64,000 bases of DNA from Beduini massiliensis (GCF_000829905.1 NZ_CDPP01000006.1:682001-746000); one strand, 5' to 3'. Shown: positions 36,410 to 45,027, numbered from the stretch's first letter. A program made the numbers and translations. Notes: a model not told the origin generated them from the sequence alone.

Positions 36410-37513
36410 TTACTCCTCCTTCAATTTTCCTTCTTCTATTACAAACACACTGGCATTTTTTAATATTTTTTGATCAATATCCTCCAGTGAGGTAGTGGTG
36501 ATGAAAGTCTGAATTTTCTGATCCAAAAGGTTCAACAGCATTCCTTTTCGAGAATCATCCAGTTCTGATAACACATCATCTAACAGTAAAACCGGATATT
36601 CTCCGATTTCATTGCGTATTAATTCCAGCAGAGCAATTTTAATCGCCAATACGATTGTTCGCTGCTGTCCCTGCGAGGCATAATCAAAAGCATCATGATC
36701 GTTTATAAATATTTTCATGTCATCTTTATGAATGCCATCCTGCGTCATTGTATAACGAATATCCCTTTCAATATTACGTTCATATCGTTTGAGTATCGAT
36801 TCATACAATGTGTCAAAATCAAGAGACATAAACGATTTATATTTAAAACGAATATGCTCATGATTGTTTGCTATTTTTTGATAAACGACTTCTGAAAGAG
36901 CCGTTAATTGATTAATGAAATTCAATCTTTTCTTAATAATATCTACCTGCAAAGCAGCTAACTGTTCATTTAGAACTTCTAAATAAGGATCACTTTTACT
37001 ATTTCTTTCCTTCATTAACTTCAGAAACTTATTTCTTTCTTTAAGCAAACGATTATATTTTGATAAATTAAATAAATAGATCGGTGATACCTTGCTTAAT
37101 TCTAAATCAATAAAACGTCGTCGCTGACCGGGACCTCCTTTGACTAAAGACAGATCATCCGGTGTAAACACGACCACATTCAAATAGCCGACAAATTCGC
37201 TGGTTTTCATAATATCATTGCCATTGATTTTTGCTCGCTTATTTTGATCATTCAAAATGACTTCCAATTCCAACTGGCGATGATTGGATACAATGGTTCC
37301 CTGTATCTTCGCAAACGGCTGATCAAATTGAATCATCTGTTTTGTAATATGCGTACGAAATGAACGGCAAAGAGATAAAACATAAAAACTTTCTATAAGA
37401 TTTGTTTTACCTTGAGCATTTTTTCCGATAAAAATATTGATATCATGATCAAAATTCAAATGGAAAGAGTCAAAATTACGAAAATGTGTTAATGAAATAG
37501 CATTAATTTTCAT
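36410..37513 (-). CDS. recF: DNA replication and repair protein RecF
   Basis: Product of 367 residues, an SMC-like ABC-ATPase: Walker A IGKNAQGKTNLIESFYVL, signature-like DYASQGQQRT and Walker B VLLLDDVLSELDDSRKGML. It promotes RecA loading at gapped DNA. It overlaps the small S4 gene by one base and precedes gyrB, the standard order near Firmicutes origins. Confidence 0.96.
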   Translation of the reverse strand: MKINAISLTHFRNFDSFHLNFDHDINIFIGKNAQGKTNLIESFYVLSLCRSFRTHITKQMIQFDQPFAKIQGTIVSNHRQLELEVILNDQNKRAKINGNDIMKTSEFVGYLNVVVFTPDDLSLVKGGPGQRRRFIDLELSKVSPIYLFNLSKYNRLLKERNKFLKLMKERNSKSDPYLEVLNEQLAALQVDIIKKRLNFINQLTALSEVVYQKIANNHEHIRFKYKSFMSLDFDTLYESILKRYERNIERDIRYTMTQDGIHKDDMKIFINDHDAFDYASQGQQRTIVLAIKIALLELIRNEIGEYPVLLLDDVLSELDDSRKGMLLNLLDQKIQTFITTTSLEDIDQKILKNASVFVIEEGKLKEE

Positions 37514-37719
37514 TATTCAACCATAAAAGACTGGTGGTTAAATTCAACTTTATCTCCAGAGCGCAATTTTCTGCCACGGCGACAGTCGGTTTCTCCATTG
37601 ACTTTTACTAATCCATCTTGCACAACGACTTTTGCTTCCACGCCGCTGCTTACAAGAGAAGCTAATTTCAAAGCTTGACCTAAAGTAATGTATTCATCTC
37701 TTATTTTAATGGTTTTCAT
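37513..37719 (-). CDS. yaaA: S4-domain RNA-binding protein YaaA
   Basis: Product of 68 residues made of a single S4-like fold: ITLGQALKLASLVSSGVEAKVVVQDGLVKVNGE followed by RRGRKLRSGDKVEF. This is the small YaaA/RbgA-linked S4 protein found between dnaN and recF in Firmicutes. It is probably a ribosome-assembly RNA binder. It shares the TAATG overlap with recF. Confidence 0.9.
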   Translation of the reverse strand: MKTIKIRDEYITLGQALKLASLVSSGVEAKVVVQDGLVKVNGETDCRRGRKLRSGDKVEFNHQSFMVE

Positions 37720-37755
37720 ATTATCCCTCTTTTAATTTCATAATAAGCCAAAGGT

Positions 37756-37764
37756 ATTATATCA
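37756..37764 (-). promoter_or_regulatory. extended -10 promoter of yaaA-recF-gyrBA operon
   Basis: Minus strand TG-A-TATAAT, an extended -10 box, 37 bases before the yaaA start codon. The -35 region is weak. Confidence 0.55.
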
Positions 37765-37860
37765 CATATGTAATAAAAAATCATCATTTTTTGCCGATAT
37801 AAGGATTTTAAACAAAATTGATACTTAAGTATAAAAATGATGAAAAAGCACGTATAAATG

Positions 37861-37884
37861 AAAAAAAGTGCTTAATAAGCACTT
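37861..37884 (-). terminator. terminator of dnaA-dnaN
   Basis: AAGTGCTT and AAGCACTT stem around a three-base loop, followed by a U run on the minus strand, 35 bases after the dnaN stop. Confidence 0.8.
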
Positions 37885-37918
37885 GTTAACATAAAATAGG
37901 TATAAAAGTGAATCCAGA

Positions 37919-39031
37919 TTAATATGTTCTTACTGGAAGCACTAATTGAATGATCGATAAATCAGATTTATTCTTTACTACAAATGGTTTCATTTGCCCG
38001 GTAAAGAAGATTGTAATCTTGTTTGAACCAATCGCTCTGATGGCATCTGTCAAATATTTGGCACTAAAAGAGATACTTAAAGGTTCTCCTTCATAGATTG
38101 CACTTGTTAAATGTTCCTCTACAGATCCGATTTCCTGTGATGATGATGAAATAGTAACATTTTCTTTATCCATAGTTAATTTAACGATATTGGCACTTTC
38201 ACTTGTTAATAGTGAAGCTCTGTCAATAGCGGATAAAAGTTCACGGCTATCTGCATTTAATTCATAATCGTATGAAGTTGGAATTAAACGAGATGTATCT
38301 GGGAAAGTTCCGTCAATTAAACGTGTTTGAATAAAAACATTATCTAAGACGAATAAAATCTTACGATCGGTAATATAAATATCAATGACTTCATCTTTTT
38401 CAATAATTTTAGATATTTCATTTAAGCTTTTACCAGGAATAGTAATATTAAAAACTAAGTTATCTTCTACATCGATGTATTTTTTAGCTAAACGGTAACT
38501 ATCTGTAGCAGTACATTCAATGGTATCTACAGATGATTTGAAGTTAACGCCGGTTAATGTCGGACGTGCTTCTTTATCACTGGTAGCAAAAATAGTTTGA
38601 TCGATAACGTTTTTTAATAAAACAGAATTAATCTTGAAGTTTTCCCCAGTCTTGTTTAGATCGATTTTTGGGTAATCAATCGATTTAATTCCATTTAAGT
38701 TAAATTCACTGTTATCGCCGGTAATCTTTGTAAGAGAACCATCAATGATATCAAATGTAACAAATTCAGAATCAATCTTTCTGATAATTTCAGAGATGAA
38801 ACGTGATGATAAGACAACAGCTCCTTCTTTAACGATTTCCAAGATATTTTCTTTTTCTTCAATAATGGTTTGAATGGTAATATCTGAATCACTACCGGTT
38901 AAGATTAATTTACCGTCAATGATTTCAAATTTAATACCGGTTAATACAGGTAACGGACTTTTACTCGAAACAGCTTTTGATACTTTAGATAAAGCATTAA
39001 GTAATTCGATTCTTTGTATTCTAAATTGCAT
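37919..39031 (-). CDS. dnaN: DNA polymerase III beta sliding clamp
   Basis: Product of 370 residues of the three-domain clamp. It opens MQFRIQRIELLNALSKVSKAVSSKSPLPVLTGIKFE and ends with FTGQMKPFVVKNKSDLSIIQLVLPVRTY, the typical C-terminal clamp sequence that docks client peptides. It tethers the replicase to DNA. It follows dnaA after a 156-base gap that holds further DnaA boxes. AGAGGAG lies 7 bases before the start. Confidence 0.97.
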   Translation of the reverse strand: MQFRIQRIELLNALSKVSKAVSSKSPLPVLTGIKFEIIDGKLILTGSDSDITIQTIIEEKENILEIVKEGAVVLSSRFISEIIRKIDSEFVTFDIIDGSLTKITGDNSEFNLNGIKSIDYPKIDLNKTGENFKINSVLLKNVIDQTIFATSDKEARPTLTGVNFKSSVDTIECTATDSYRLAKKYIDVEDNLVFNITIPGKSLNEISKIIEKDEVIDIYITDRKILFVLDNVFIQTRLIDGTFPDTSRLIPTSYDYELNADSRELLSAIDRASLLTSESANIVKLTMDKENVTISSSSQEIGSVEEHLTSAIYEGEPLSISFSAKYLTDAIRAIGSNKITIFFTGQMKPFVVKNKSDLSIIQLVLPVRTY

Positions 39032-39094
39032 CTTTTTTCTCCTCTTTTATATATTTATTTTATATATAAGTCTTTAAATAATAATAATAAGGAC

Positions 39095-39165
39095 TGTGAA
39101 TAATGTGAATAACTCAAATTATTATCATTTTATCGACCTAAATGATAAATTTTTAGTGTGAATAA
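39095..39165. other. oriC: dnaA-dnaN intergenic DnaA-box cluster (second part of oriC)
   Basis: Three TGTGAATAA boxes (reverse of TTATTCACA) at 39095-39103, 39104-39112 (directly abutting) and 39157-39165, in a very AT-rich spacer with TATATATAAG upstream. It may be the unwinding-side half of a bipartite origin, as in B. subtilis. Confidence 0.75.
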
Positions 39166-39187
39166 AATGTTTATAAAGGTGTGTAAA

Positions 39188-40519
39188 CTAAATTAATATT
39201 TTTTTAAGTTCTGAGATCGCAATTTGATAATTTTGATCTGTTTTTTTATTTTCTTCTACTTTATCGCAGGCTTTCATGACTGTTGAATGATCACGTCCGC
39301 CAAAAGCTTCTCCGATTGATACAAATGAGGCATCTAATAGATCACGGATCAAAAACATTGCCATATGTCTTGCTAAAGCGATATTGGCGGTTCTGGATTT
39401 AGAGATTAATTGTGTCGGTGTTAAGTTATAAAAGTTAGCGACGGTTTTAATAATGGTTTCAGTGGTTAACTGATCTTTTACTTGATGAACCTGAATATCA
39501 TCTTTAAATGATTTCAAGGCAAATTTCATGTCAATATGATCTACTTTTTCTAAGATTGATTCAAAGATTAAGCGGTTGAGTGTCCCTTCTAATTCACGAA
39601 CATCTTTCGCAAAATTGCTGGCCATATAGCTTAATACTTCTTCATCGATCATATTTGAATTAAAGCTTTGCAGCTCAATTTTCTTTTTTAAGATTGCCAG
39701 TGCGGTTTCAAATTCTGGTGTATCAATTCCAACACGCATTCCATAAGAGAAACGGCTGATCAAACGATTTTCCAAACCATCTAATTCTTGTGGCAAACGG
39801 TCGCTGGTAATCACGATCTGTTTATTATTGTTCGTCATATTATTAAAGATATGGAAAAATATTTCGTTTGATTTTTCTTTCCCAACTAGAAATTGAATAT
39901 CATCAATCAATAAAAGATCCATTAGCCGATATTTCTCTTGAAAATAATCAATATTGCCAGTTTTAATGCTGTCTACATATTCATTAACAAAATCAACGGC
40001 AGATAAATATAAGATTTTATATTCCGGATGATATTTTTTGACCTGATTTCCAACAGAATTAATTAAATGTGTTTTTCCTAATCCGGAATTCCCGTATATA
40101 AATAAAGGATTATAAACACTTTTTCCGGGAGATTCACTGACTGCGACACAGGCAGAGTGGGCAATTTTATTTGAGCTTCCGACAACAAAAGAATCAAATG
40201 TGAAGTTTTCAATCAAACGATCTTCAAAAACAATTTCAGGTTTTTTCTCTTCTTCTTGTTCATTATTTATTAATTCGCGTTCATTAATAAATTGAATCGT
40301 GTAATTCCCTTCTACAATTCGATTTAATATCTCTTCAATCTCAGTTTTATAGTTTTTTGCCATCATAATATAAAGATCAGAACTGGTTGTAATCAATGCA
40401 ATATTGTTTTGTAAAGAAATAAGCGATAGATCACGGAAAATGATAAAAGCTTTATCATCATTGAGGGTAATTTTAAAGCTTTCTAGGACTTGTTCCCAAA
40501 TTTTATCTAAAGAATCCAT
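39188..40519 (-). CDS. dnaA: chromosomal replication initiator DnaA
   Basis: Product of 443 residues. It has an N-terminal DnaB-interaction domain, an acidic linker (EQEEEKKPE), an AAA+ core with Walker A YGNSGLGKTHL and Walker B LLIDDIQFLVGK, and the C-terminal box-binding helix with GGRDHSTVMKACDKVE. It opens the origin by binding the DnaA boxes at 40567-40862 and 39095-39165. GAAGGTG lies 6 bases before the ATG. A DnaA box overlaps its own promoter spacer, so autorepression is likely. Confidence 0.98.
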   Translation of the reverse strand: MDSLDKIWEQVLESFKITLNDDKAFIIFRDLSLISLQNNIALITTSSDLYIMMAKNYKTEIEEILNRIVEGNYTIQFINERELINNEQEEEKKPEIVFEDRLIENFTFDSFVVGSSNKIAHSACVAVSESPGKSVYNPLFIYGNSGLGKTHLINSVGNQVKKYHPEYKILYLSAVDFVNEYVDSIKTGNIDYFQEKYRLMDLLLIDDIQFLVGKEKSNEIFFHIFNNMTNNNKQIVITSDRLPQELDGLENRLISRFSYGMRVGIDTPEFETALAILKKKIELQSFNSNMIDEEVLSYMASNFAKDVRELEGTLNRLIFESILEKVDHIDMKFALKSFKDDIQVHQVKDQLTTETIIKTVANFYNLTPTQLISKSRTANIALARHMAMFLIRDLLDASFVSIGEAFGGRDHSTVMKACDKVEENKKTDQNYQIAISELKKILI

Positions 40520-40554
40520 TTTTTCACCTTCCTTTCTATATTTCTACATTTATA

Positions 40555-40583
40555 AGTATAATAAAATGTGAATAAAAAATAAA
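40555..40583 (-). promoter_or_regulatory. dnaA promoter containing a DnaA box
   Basis: Minus strand TTTATT, 17-base spacer, TATACT. The spacer holds a perfect DnaA box TTATTCACA (40575-40567). Confidence 0.6.
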
Positions 40584-40862
40584 GCAGGAAATCTGTTCAC
40601 ATTACTTTTCCACATAGTTATTCACATTAAAAAGTATTGATTATATAGGTAAAATATAAGTTTTCCACAAATTTGCATTATTTTAACTGTGAATAACTTT
40701 TAATTCACATGTGAACAAATGTGAATAATGTGGAAAACTATCCCTGAATTTTAGTTATTCATAGAGTTATTCACAATGAAAAGTATTGAATTAACAATAT
40801 TTTTTTGAGTTTTCCACAGTTGTGAATAACTATGTTATGAAAAATTGTGCCTTTGTGAATAA
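40567..40862. other. oriC: replication origin, dnaA-rpmH intergenic DnaA-box cluster
   Basis: Nine to eleven DnaA boxes of the type TTATTCACA or TTTTCCACA lie here on both strands. Plus: 40618-40626, 40661-40669, 40767-40775, 40810-40818. Minus (TGTGAATAA or TGTGGAAAA): 40567-40575, 40688-40696, 40720-40728, 40729-40737, 40821-40829, 40854-40862. A near-match TAATTCACA is at 40701-40709. Strong AT richness, flanking divergent dnaA and rpmH, and the change of gene direction all support the origin. Confidence 0.92.
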
Positions 40863-40904
40863 GTAAAAAGTAGCGAAAAATAGAAGATAATTTTTATTAT
40901 TTAA

Positions 40905-40933
40905 TTGACTTATGAAGCAATATCGTATAAAAT
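40905..40933 (+). promoter_or_regulatory. promoter of rpmH
   Basis: TTGACT, 17-base spacer and TAAAAT (or TATAAA with 15), 59 bases before the start codon. Confidence 0.6.
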
Positions 40934-40991
40934 GAATGGGCATATGTTATTGTGTATAAAAAGAATATTTTAAAAATCGGAGGTGTAATAT

Positions 40992-41126
40992 ATGAAAAGA
41001 ACATATCAACCAAATAAAAGAAAACATCAAAAAACTCACGGTTTCAGAGCTAGAATGGCTACTGTTGGTGGTAAAAGAGTGCTTGCTCGTCGCCGTCAAA
41101 GAGGAAGAAAAGTATTATCAGCTTAA
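40992..41126 (+). CDS. rpmH: 50S ribosomal protein L34
   Basis: Product of 44 residues, [20 protein letters not shown] followed by the [23 protein letters not shown] end, a full match to bacterial L34. CGGAGGTG lies 7 bases before ATG 40992. It heads the plus-strand operon leaving the origin (rnpA, yidC, jag), but a terminator-like hairpin lies directly after it. Confidence 0.98.
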   Translation: MKRTYQPNKRKHQKTHGFRARMATVGGKRVLARRRQRGRKVLSA

Positions 41127-41130
41127 TTAA

Positions 41131-41158
41131 AAAATCCACATTTATGTGGTTTTTTTTC
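41131..41158 (+). terminator. attenuator-like hairpin between rpmH and rnpA
   Basis: CCACA and TGTGG with a TTTA loop, followed by eight T. It would lower rnpA expression relative to rpmH. Confidence 0.7.
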
Positions 41159-41164
41159 TAAAAA

Positions 41165-41497
41165 ATGAAAAAATTATATCGAGTTAAGCGCAACGAAGAT
41201 TTCCAAGCAATTATTAAAAAAAAGAATAGTGTTGTTTCCAAACAATTTGTAGTATACTTTAAGAGTAACGAATTTGATCATAGTCGGATTGGTATTTCAG
41301 TGAGTAAAAAATTGGGAAATGCCGTGACTCGAAACAAGATCAAACGTCAAGTCAGAAGTATGGTAGATACTATTTTTGATATGAATGATGCAATGGATTA
41401 CGTGATAATTGTTCGAAATCAATATTTATACAAGACATTTGACGAAAATAAGCAAGATTTGATGAAATTAAAAAAGAAAACATTATCGAATCGATAG
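41165..41497 (+). CDS. rnpA: ribonuclease P protein component
   Basis: Product of 110 residues with the RNR motif NAVTRNKIKRQVR and the N-terminal basic helix MKKLYRVKRNEDFQAIIKK. It binds RNase P RNA and helps process 5' ends of tRNA. The start ATG 41165 lies only six bases after the U run of the preceding hairpin and has no Shine-Dalgarno sequence; the upstream bases are A/T only. Confidence 0.96.
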   Translation: MKKLYRVKRNEDFQAIIKKKNSVVSKQFVVYFKSNEFDHSRIGISVSKKLGNAVTRNKIKRQVRSMVDTIFDMNDAMDYVIIVRNQYLYKTFDENKQDLMKLKKKTLSNR

Positions 41498-41505
41498 GAG
41501 GAAAC

Positions 41506-42387
41506 ATGAACTCAAGAAACAAAAAAATACTTAAAGTTTTATCTTTAGTATTTATATTAGTAGTTCTGACCGGATGTACGCAAAACTTAGATGCTAATAA
41601 TCAATTACTTCCTGGTCGTGCTATCACAACAGAGACGCCATGGACTATACAGGCAGGAATCTTCGATTTCTTATTTGTATTTCCAATCGCTAAATTTATC
41701 TTGTTTGTAGAACCTTTTATGGGGGTTGCATTAGGGGTTATCTTAGCGACAGTGATTATTAACTTAATTACTTTGCCGTTAATGATTAAATCTCAAATAT
41801 CTGCTCAAAAAATGCAGTTGATCCAACCTAAACAAGAAGCAATTCAGAAAAAATATAAAGGACGAAGCGATAAGGCAAGTCAAATGAGAATGTCGGCAGA
41901 ACTTCAGGCTTTATATAAAAAGAACAATATTAGTATGGGAGCTTCATTCCTGCCATTCTTATCGTTCCCTATCATGATTGCAATGTGGCAGGCAGTACAG
42001 CGTATTGAAATTTTATACAGTTACAACTTCTTAGGATTTAACCTTGGTGAAACACCGATGTCGCATATTTCTGAATGGCCATACATCGTGCTTGTTGTTA
42101 TATTAGGGATTACTCAATATTTCTCAGTTGAAATCAATCAGATTTTAATGAGAAAACAAAAAGGATATCGTCCTAATGCAGCAATGAAATCAATGAAGTA
42201 TATGAACATCTTCATGATTGTCATGATCGTGTACATGTCATTAGTGATGGCTTCAGCAATGTCAATCTATTGGATTACAACATCAGTAATCGCTATTTTA
42301 AGAGCATTATATATTCATTATAATCACACAACTAAAATAGAAGATGATACACCAAGAACTTATTTAGACAAAAAAAATAAAAAGTAG
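41506..42387 (+). CDS. yidC: membrane protein insertase YidC (OxaA/SpoIIIJ)
   Basis: Product of 293 residues. The signal MNSRNKKILKVLSLVFILVVLTGC is a lipoprotein type with lipobox VLTGC, usual for Gram-positive YidC. The 60KD_IMP domain follows with five helices: AGIFDFLFVFPIAKFILF, GVALGVILATVIINLITLPLM, the cytoplasmic hairpin QKMQLIQPKQEAIQKKYKGR, and AMWQAVQRIEILYS. It inserts membrane proteins with or without Sec. AGGAGG lies 5 bases before the ATG. Confidence 0.96.
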   Translation: MNSRNKKILKVLSLVFILVVLTGCTQNLDANNQLLPGRAITTETPWTIQAGIFDFLFVFPIAKFILFVEPFMGVALGVILATVIINLITLPLMIKSQISAQKMQLIQPKQEAIQKKYKGRSDKASQMRMSAELQALYKKNNISMGASFLPFLSFPIMIAMWQAVQRIEILYSYNFLGFNLGETPMSHISEWPYIVLVVILGITQYFSVEINQILMRKQKGYRPNAAMKSMKYMNIFMIVMIVYMSLVMASAMSIYWITTSVIAILRALYIHYNHTTKIEDDTPRTYLDKKNKK

Positions 42388-42396
42388 GTGTTCGTC

Positions 42397-43017
42397 ATGA
42401 TTAAAACATATACCGGAAAAACTTTAGAAGAAGCAATGAACAGTGCATGCAGTGATTTAAACTGCGTGCAGTCTGATCTTGTTTATGAAGTCACTTTTGA
42501 AAAAAAAGGTTTATTTTCAAAGAAAGTAGAAATTAAAGCTTACTGTTTAAATACAGTGAAAGAATTTGTTAGAAACTATTTGAATACGATCTTTACTGAT
42601 ATGGAATTATCATTAATCGAGATCGAAATGAGTTTTGAAAATGATCGTATTAAAGCAAATCTAAATACAGATCACAATCCTTTATTTATTGGTAAAGCGG
42701 GGGCTATTTTAAGAGCAATCAATGTGATTGTTAAAAATGCCGTTCAAAATACTTTCAAGAAACGTTATGAAGTAGATGTTGATATCAATCATTATAAAGC
42801 AGATCGATATGAGAAAGTTGAAAAAATGGCAAAACGTTTTGCCAGAAGTGTTCAAAAATCACATGTTGATATGAAATTAGATCCCCTGCCGGCAGATGAA
42901 AGAAAAGTGATGCATCAAGTCATTTCTCAAATGAACTATGTCAGAACTCAAAGTGTGGGCGAAGGAAGAGATCGTTGCTTAACGATCATCTATGATGAAA
43001 ACAAGAAAGTAAAATAA
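42397..43017 (+). CDS. jag: RNA-binding protein Jag/KhpB
   Basis: Product of 206 residues: N-terminal Jag-N domain (MIKTYTGKTLEEAMNSACSDLNC), a KH domain containing FIGKAGAILRAINVIVKNAVQNTF (I-G-K-x-G-x-x variant) and a C-terminal R3H domain with AERKVMHQVIS-like helix and RxxVGEGRDRCLTI. It binds RNA and partners with KhpA in cell-size control. ATG 42397 is taken because TAGGTG sits 6 bases upstream and is itself part of an alternative GTG. A strong terminator follows. Confidence 0.94.
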   Translation: MIKTYTGKTLEEAMNSACSDLNCVQSDLVYEVTFEKKGLFSKKVEIKAYCLNTVKEFVRNYLNTIFTDMELSLIEIEMSFENDRIKANLNTDHNPLFIGKAGAILRAINVIVKNAVQNTFKKRYEVDVDINHYKADRYEKVEKMAKRFARSVQKSHVDMKLDPLPADERKVMHQVISQMNYVRTQSVGEGRDRCLTIIYDENKKVK

Positions 43018-43052
43018 GCTTAGCTGGAAATTCCAACTAAGCTTTTTTTTTA
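43016..43052 (+). terminator. terminator of rpmH-rnpA-yidC-jag
   Basis: AAGCTTAGCTGG and CCAACTAAGCTT (one mismatch) stem, followed by eight T. It may also work for the converging gene that ends at 43058. Confidence 0.85.
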
Positions 43053-43057
43053 CATTA

Positions 43058-43951
43058 TTATCGTTTAATAGATTGGGCCATTTTGAAATACGTATGACGT
43101 TTACCTCTGATTGCAATCGATAATGTCATAATATTTTCCGGAATAGCAACACCTGACCAACCGGCATCTCCGATATGTTGGATATCCGCTCCGGCACGTT
43201 TATTGATAAGAGCGATTTCTCTGATTGTATCTACATCAGCACCTTCTTGGCTGGTACCGATTGCAGTTAAAGAAAGAGCTCCTTTTTCTTTGATTAAACG
43301 GCATGCATCTGCTACTTCTTTTTCACTTAATCCTTGAACTGTATCAATTGCAGGCATTAAGATAACATCGGCTCCGGCTTCAATAAATTCTTCAATGCTC
43401 TTTAAATCAACAACCGGTTCATTAACACCAGCCGCATGCATTTTTCCGGCAATGATCAATCCCGTAAAGTTTTCTTTAGCTACTTTAATAGCTTCAGCAA
43501 TCGCTTTATTAGTAACACCAGTGCCTGGATTTCCAGTTAAACAGATAAAGTTACATCCTAATTTTTCAGCCGCAATAAATGTTTCTTTGACAGCTTGACG
43601 CCCCTTTGAGATTTCAATTCTTGATTCCATCATGTCTGCATTCACATCAACAGGTTCCAAGTTACATCCCACAACACGTCCCGTTAACTCTTTTAATAAT
43701 TTTACCGGTTCATCTGTTTCAGGCAGTCCCCCAATTTTGGGATTTAATGCATCAAATCCATTTAATAAGATCATATCTGATCCAAAAGCAGCAGCTACTT
43801 CGGCATTTGTAATACCGCCTAATAATGGAGATGTTGCTACGACTGTTTCAGTGATAACCGTTCTTCCTTCACTTGCCATGATAGCTTGTTTTAATTCTTT
43901 CCCGTTCATGTTCAGCATTTCACTTGCTTGACAGCTAAGTAATCTTTTCAT
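43058..43951 (-). CDS. conserved TIM-barrel-like protein of unknown function
   Basis: Product of 297 residues. The order of short Gly-rich turns (GVTNKAIAEAI, VILMPAIDTVQGL, LTAIGTSQEGAD, HIGDAGWSGVAIPENI) after each strand suggests a TIM barrel of the PEP-mutase or HisA style. The start MKRLLSCQASEMLNMNGKELKQAIMASEGRTV and a TETVVATSPLLGGITNAEVAAAFG segment look like a conserved unnamed family. I cannot assign a reaction. AGGAGG lies 9 bases before the ATG, and a TTGAAA-17-TACAAT promoter is at 44022-43994. It forms a minus-strand insert between jag and mnmE. Confidence 0.72.
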   Translation of the reverse strand: MKRLLSCQASEMLNMNGKELKQAIMASEGRTVITETVVATSPLLGGITNAEVAAAFGSDMILLNGFDALNPKIGGLPETDEPVKLLKELTGRVVGCNLEPVDVNADMMESRIEISKGRQAVKETFIAAEKLGCNFICLTGNPGTGVTNKAIAEAIKVAKENFTGLIIAGKMHAAGVNEPVVDLKSIEEFIEAGADVILMPAIDTVQGLSEKEVADACRLIKEKGALSLTAIGTSQEGADVDTIREIALINKRAGADIQHIGDAGWSGVAIPENIMTLSIAIRGKRHTYFKMAQSIKR

Positions 43952-43993
43952 TTACTTCGTCCTCCTATAATAGTATCTTTGATTACAACTATT

Positions 43994-44022
43994 ATTGTAG
44001 TTTCTAAACGAAGAATTTTCAA
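43994..44022 (-). promoter_or_regulatory. promoter of TIM-barrel-like gene
   Basis: Minus strand TTGAAA, 17-base spacer, TACAAT. The -10 lies in the inverted repeat TACAA-CTATTA-TTGTA. Confidence 0.65.
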
Positions 44023-44034
44023 CCTGTAATCTTA

Positions 44035-44493
44035 CTAATTTAATTGAGAATAATATTTTTGCTTATTTTCTTCAGATTCCCCTATTAGAACGTCAGGATT
44101 CTTTTCCTTGATAATATCTAATACAGTATTGAATGAACGCAGAATTTTCTTACCGGTTCCTGATGAATTCATGATCTTGTAATTCTTACCATCTGTCGTA
44201 TAAACAAGCATGGTTAATCCAAAAGTACGTGAAGTCAATAATTGCTGTTTAAAAATATAGACCCATAAAATATCATCATAGGCAATAATGCGTTTGATCC
44301 CTGCTTTGGTATAAATATAATGATCTGTACAACGGCAATCCGGACAATCATAAATTTCTTTATCAGAAGAAGTGTTGACAAAGCGATACTTAGCATCATG
44401 AGCTAACTTATTTTTTTGATAATGACGAACATACAAATATTTAATAAATACCATCAATAAAATAATTCCAAAAAATGCAAATAAATAGATCAT
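44035..44493 (-). CDS. membrane-anchored protein, Cys-cluster paralogue B
   Basis: Product of 152 residues. It has an N-terminal membrane helix (IYLFAFFGIILLMVFIKYLYV), then a soluble domain that begins DCPDCRCTDHYI, a Cys cluster C-x2-C-x-C. It continues with AYDDILWVYIF and KNPDVLIGESEE near the end. It is a clear paralogue of the gene at 44510-44968 (DCKDCRCT...YEDLLWV...KNPDCIIGNSEE). Both also contain a KxYK(I/V)M strand. I do not recognise the family. The two genes are 16 bases apart and presumably co-transcribed. Confidence 0.68.
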   Translation of the reverse strand: MIYLFAFFGIILLMVFIKYLYVRHYQKNKLAHDAKYRFVNTSSDKEIYDCPDCRCTDHYIYTKAGIKRIIAYDDILWVYIFKQQLLTSRTFGLTMLVYTTDGKNYKIMNSSGTGKKILRSFNTVLDIIKEKNPDVLIGESEENKQKYYSQLN

Positions 44494-44509
44494 AGTAATC
44501 TCTTCTTTC

Positions 44510-44968
44510 TCATTTATGATATTTTACTTTTTGCTTATATTGTCTGATATCTTCTTCGCTGTTGCCTATAATACAGTCAGGATTTTTTTCTTTGATAATC
44601 TCAAGGAAAATTTCAAAATCCCGATAATCTTCATTTGCCCCATACATCACTTTATATTCTGTTCCGTTTTTACTGAAAGCTTTTATCATTCGTCCGGCTT
44701 CTTTAGAAGCGATGAAATTATGGTGATAAGGACATACCCATAATAAATCTTCATAGCAAAGTACTGCTTTTTTTCCGGTTTTGATTATTAAATAATGCTT
44801 AGTGCAGCGACAATCCTTACAATCCAATAATAGAGTATCTTCCGGTGTATTGTAATATTGATAACGACTATCTGTTTTTATTAGATGTTTTTGTTTGTAG
44901 AATCGCCATAAATAATAAAGAACATACGCAGCCATCATACTTCCAAAAAAGATCAGTAGTCTATCCAT
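44510..44968 (-). CDS. membrane-anchored protein, Cys-cluster paralogue A
   Basis: Product of 152 residues with the same plan as the downstream paralogue: an N-terminal helix (LLIFFGSMMAAYVLYYLWRFY), then DCKDCRCTKHYLIIKTGKKAVLCYEDLLWV and the ending IIKEKNPDCIIGNSEEDIRQY. The shared C-x2-C-x-C could hold a metal. ATG 44968 is chosen since AAAGGATG is 6 bases upstream and too close to the ATG at 44977. It is first in the pair. Function unknown. Confidence 0.68.
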   Translation of the reverse strand: MDRLLIFFGSMMAAYVLYYLWRFYKQKHLIKTDSRYQYYNTPEDTLLLDCKDCRCTKHYLIIKTGKKAVLCYEDLLWVCPYHHNFIASKEAGRMIKAFSKNGTEYKVMYGANEDYRDFEIFLEIIKEKNPDCIIGNSEEDIRQYKQKVKYHK

Positions 44969-45027
44969 TGAGATCATCCTTTCTGTTAATTAAGGATACT
45001 CTATCTTATGAATGTATTTTAATTTTG

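Noticed and set aside
43606-43931. Plus-strand frames opposite the TIM-barrel-like gene
   Set aside because: Shadows of a well-formed minus-strand gene with SD and promoter.
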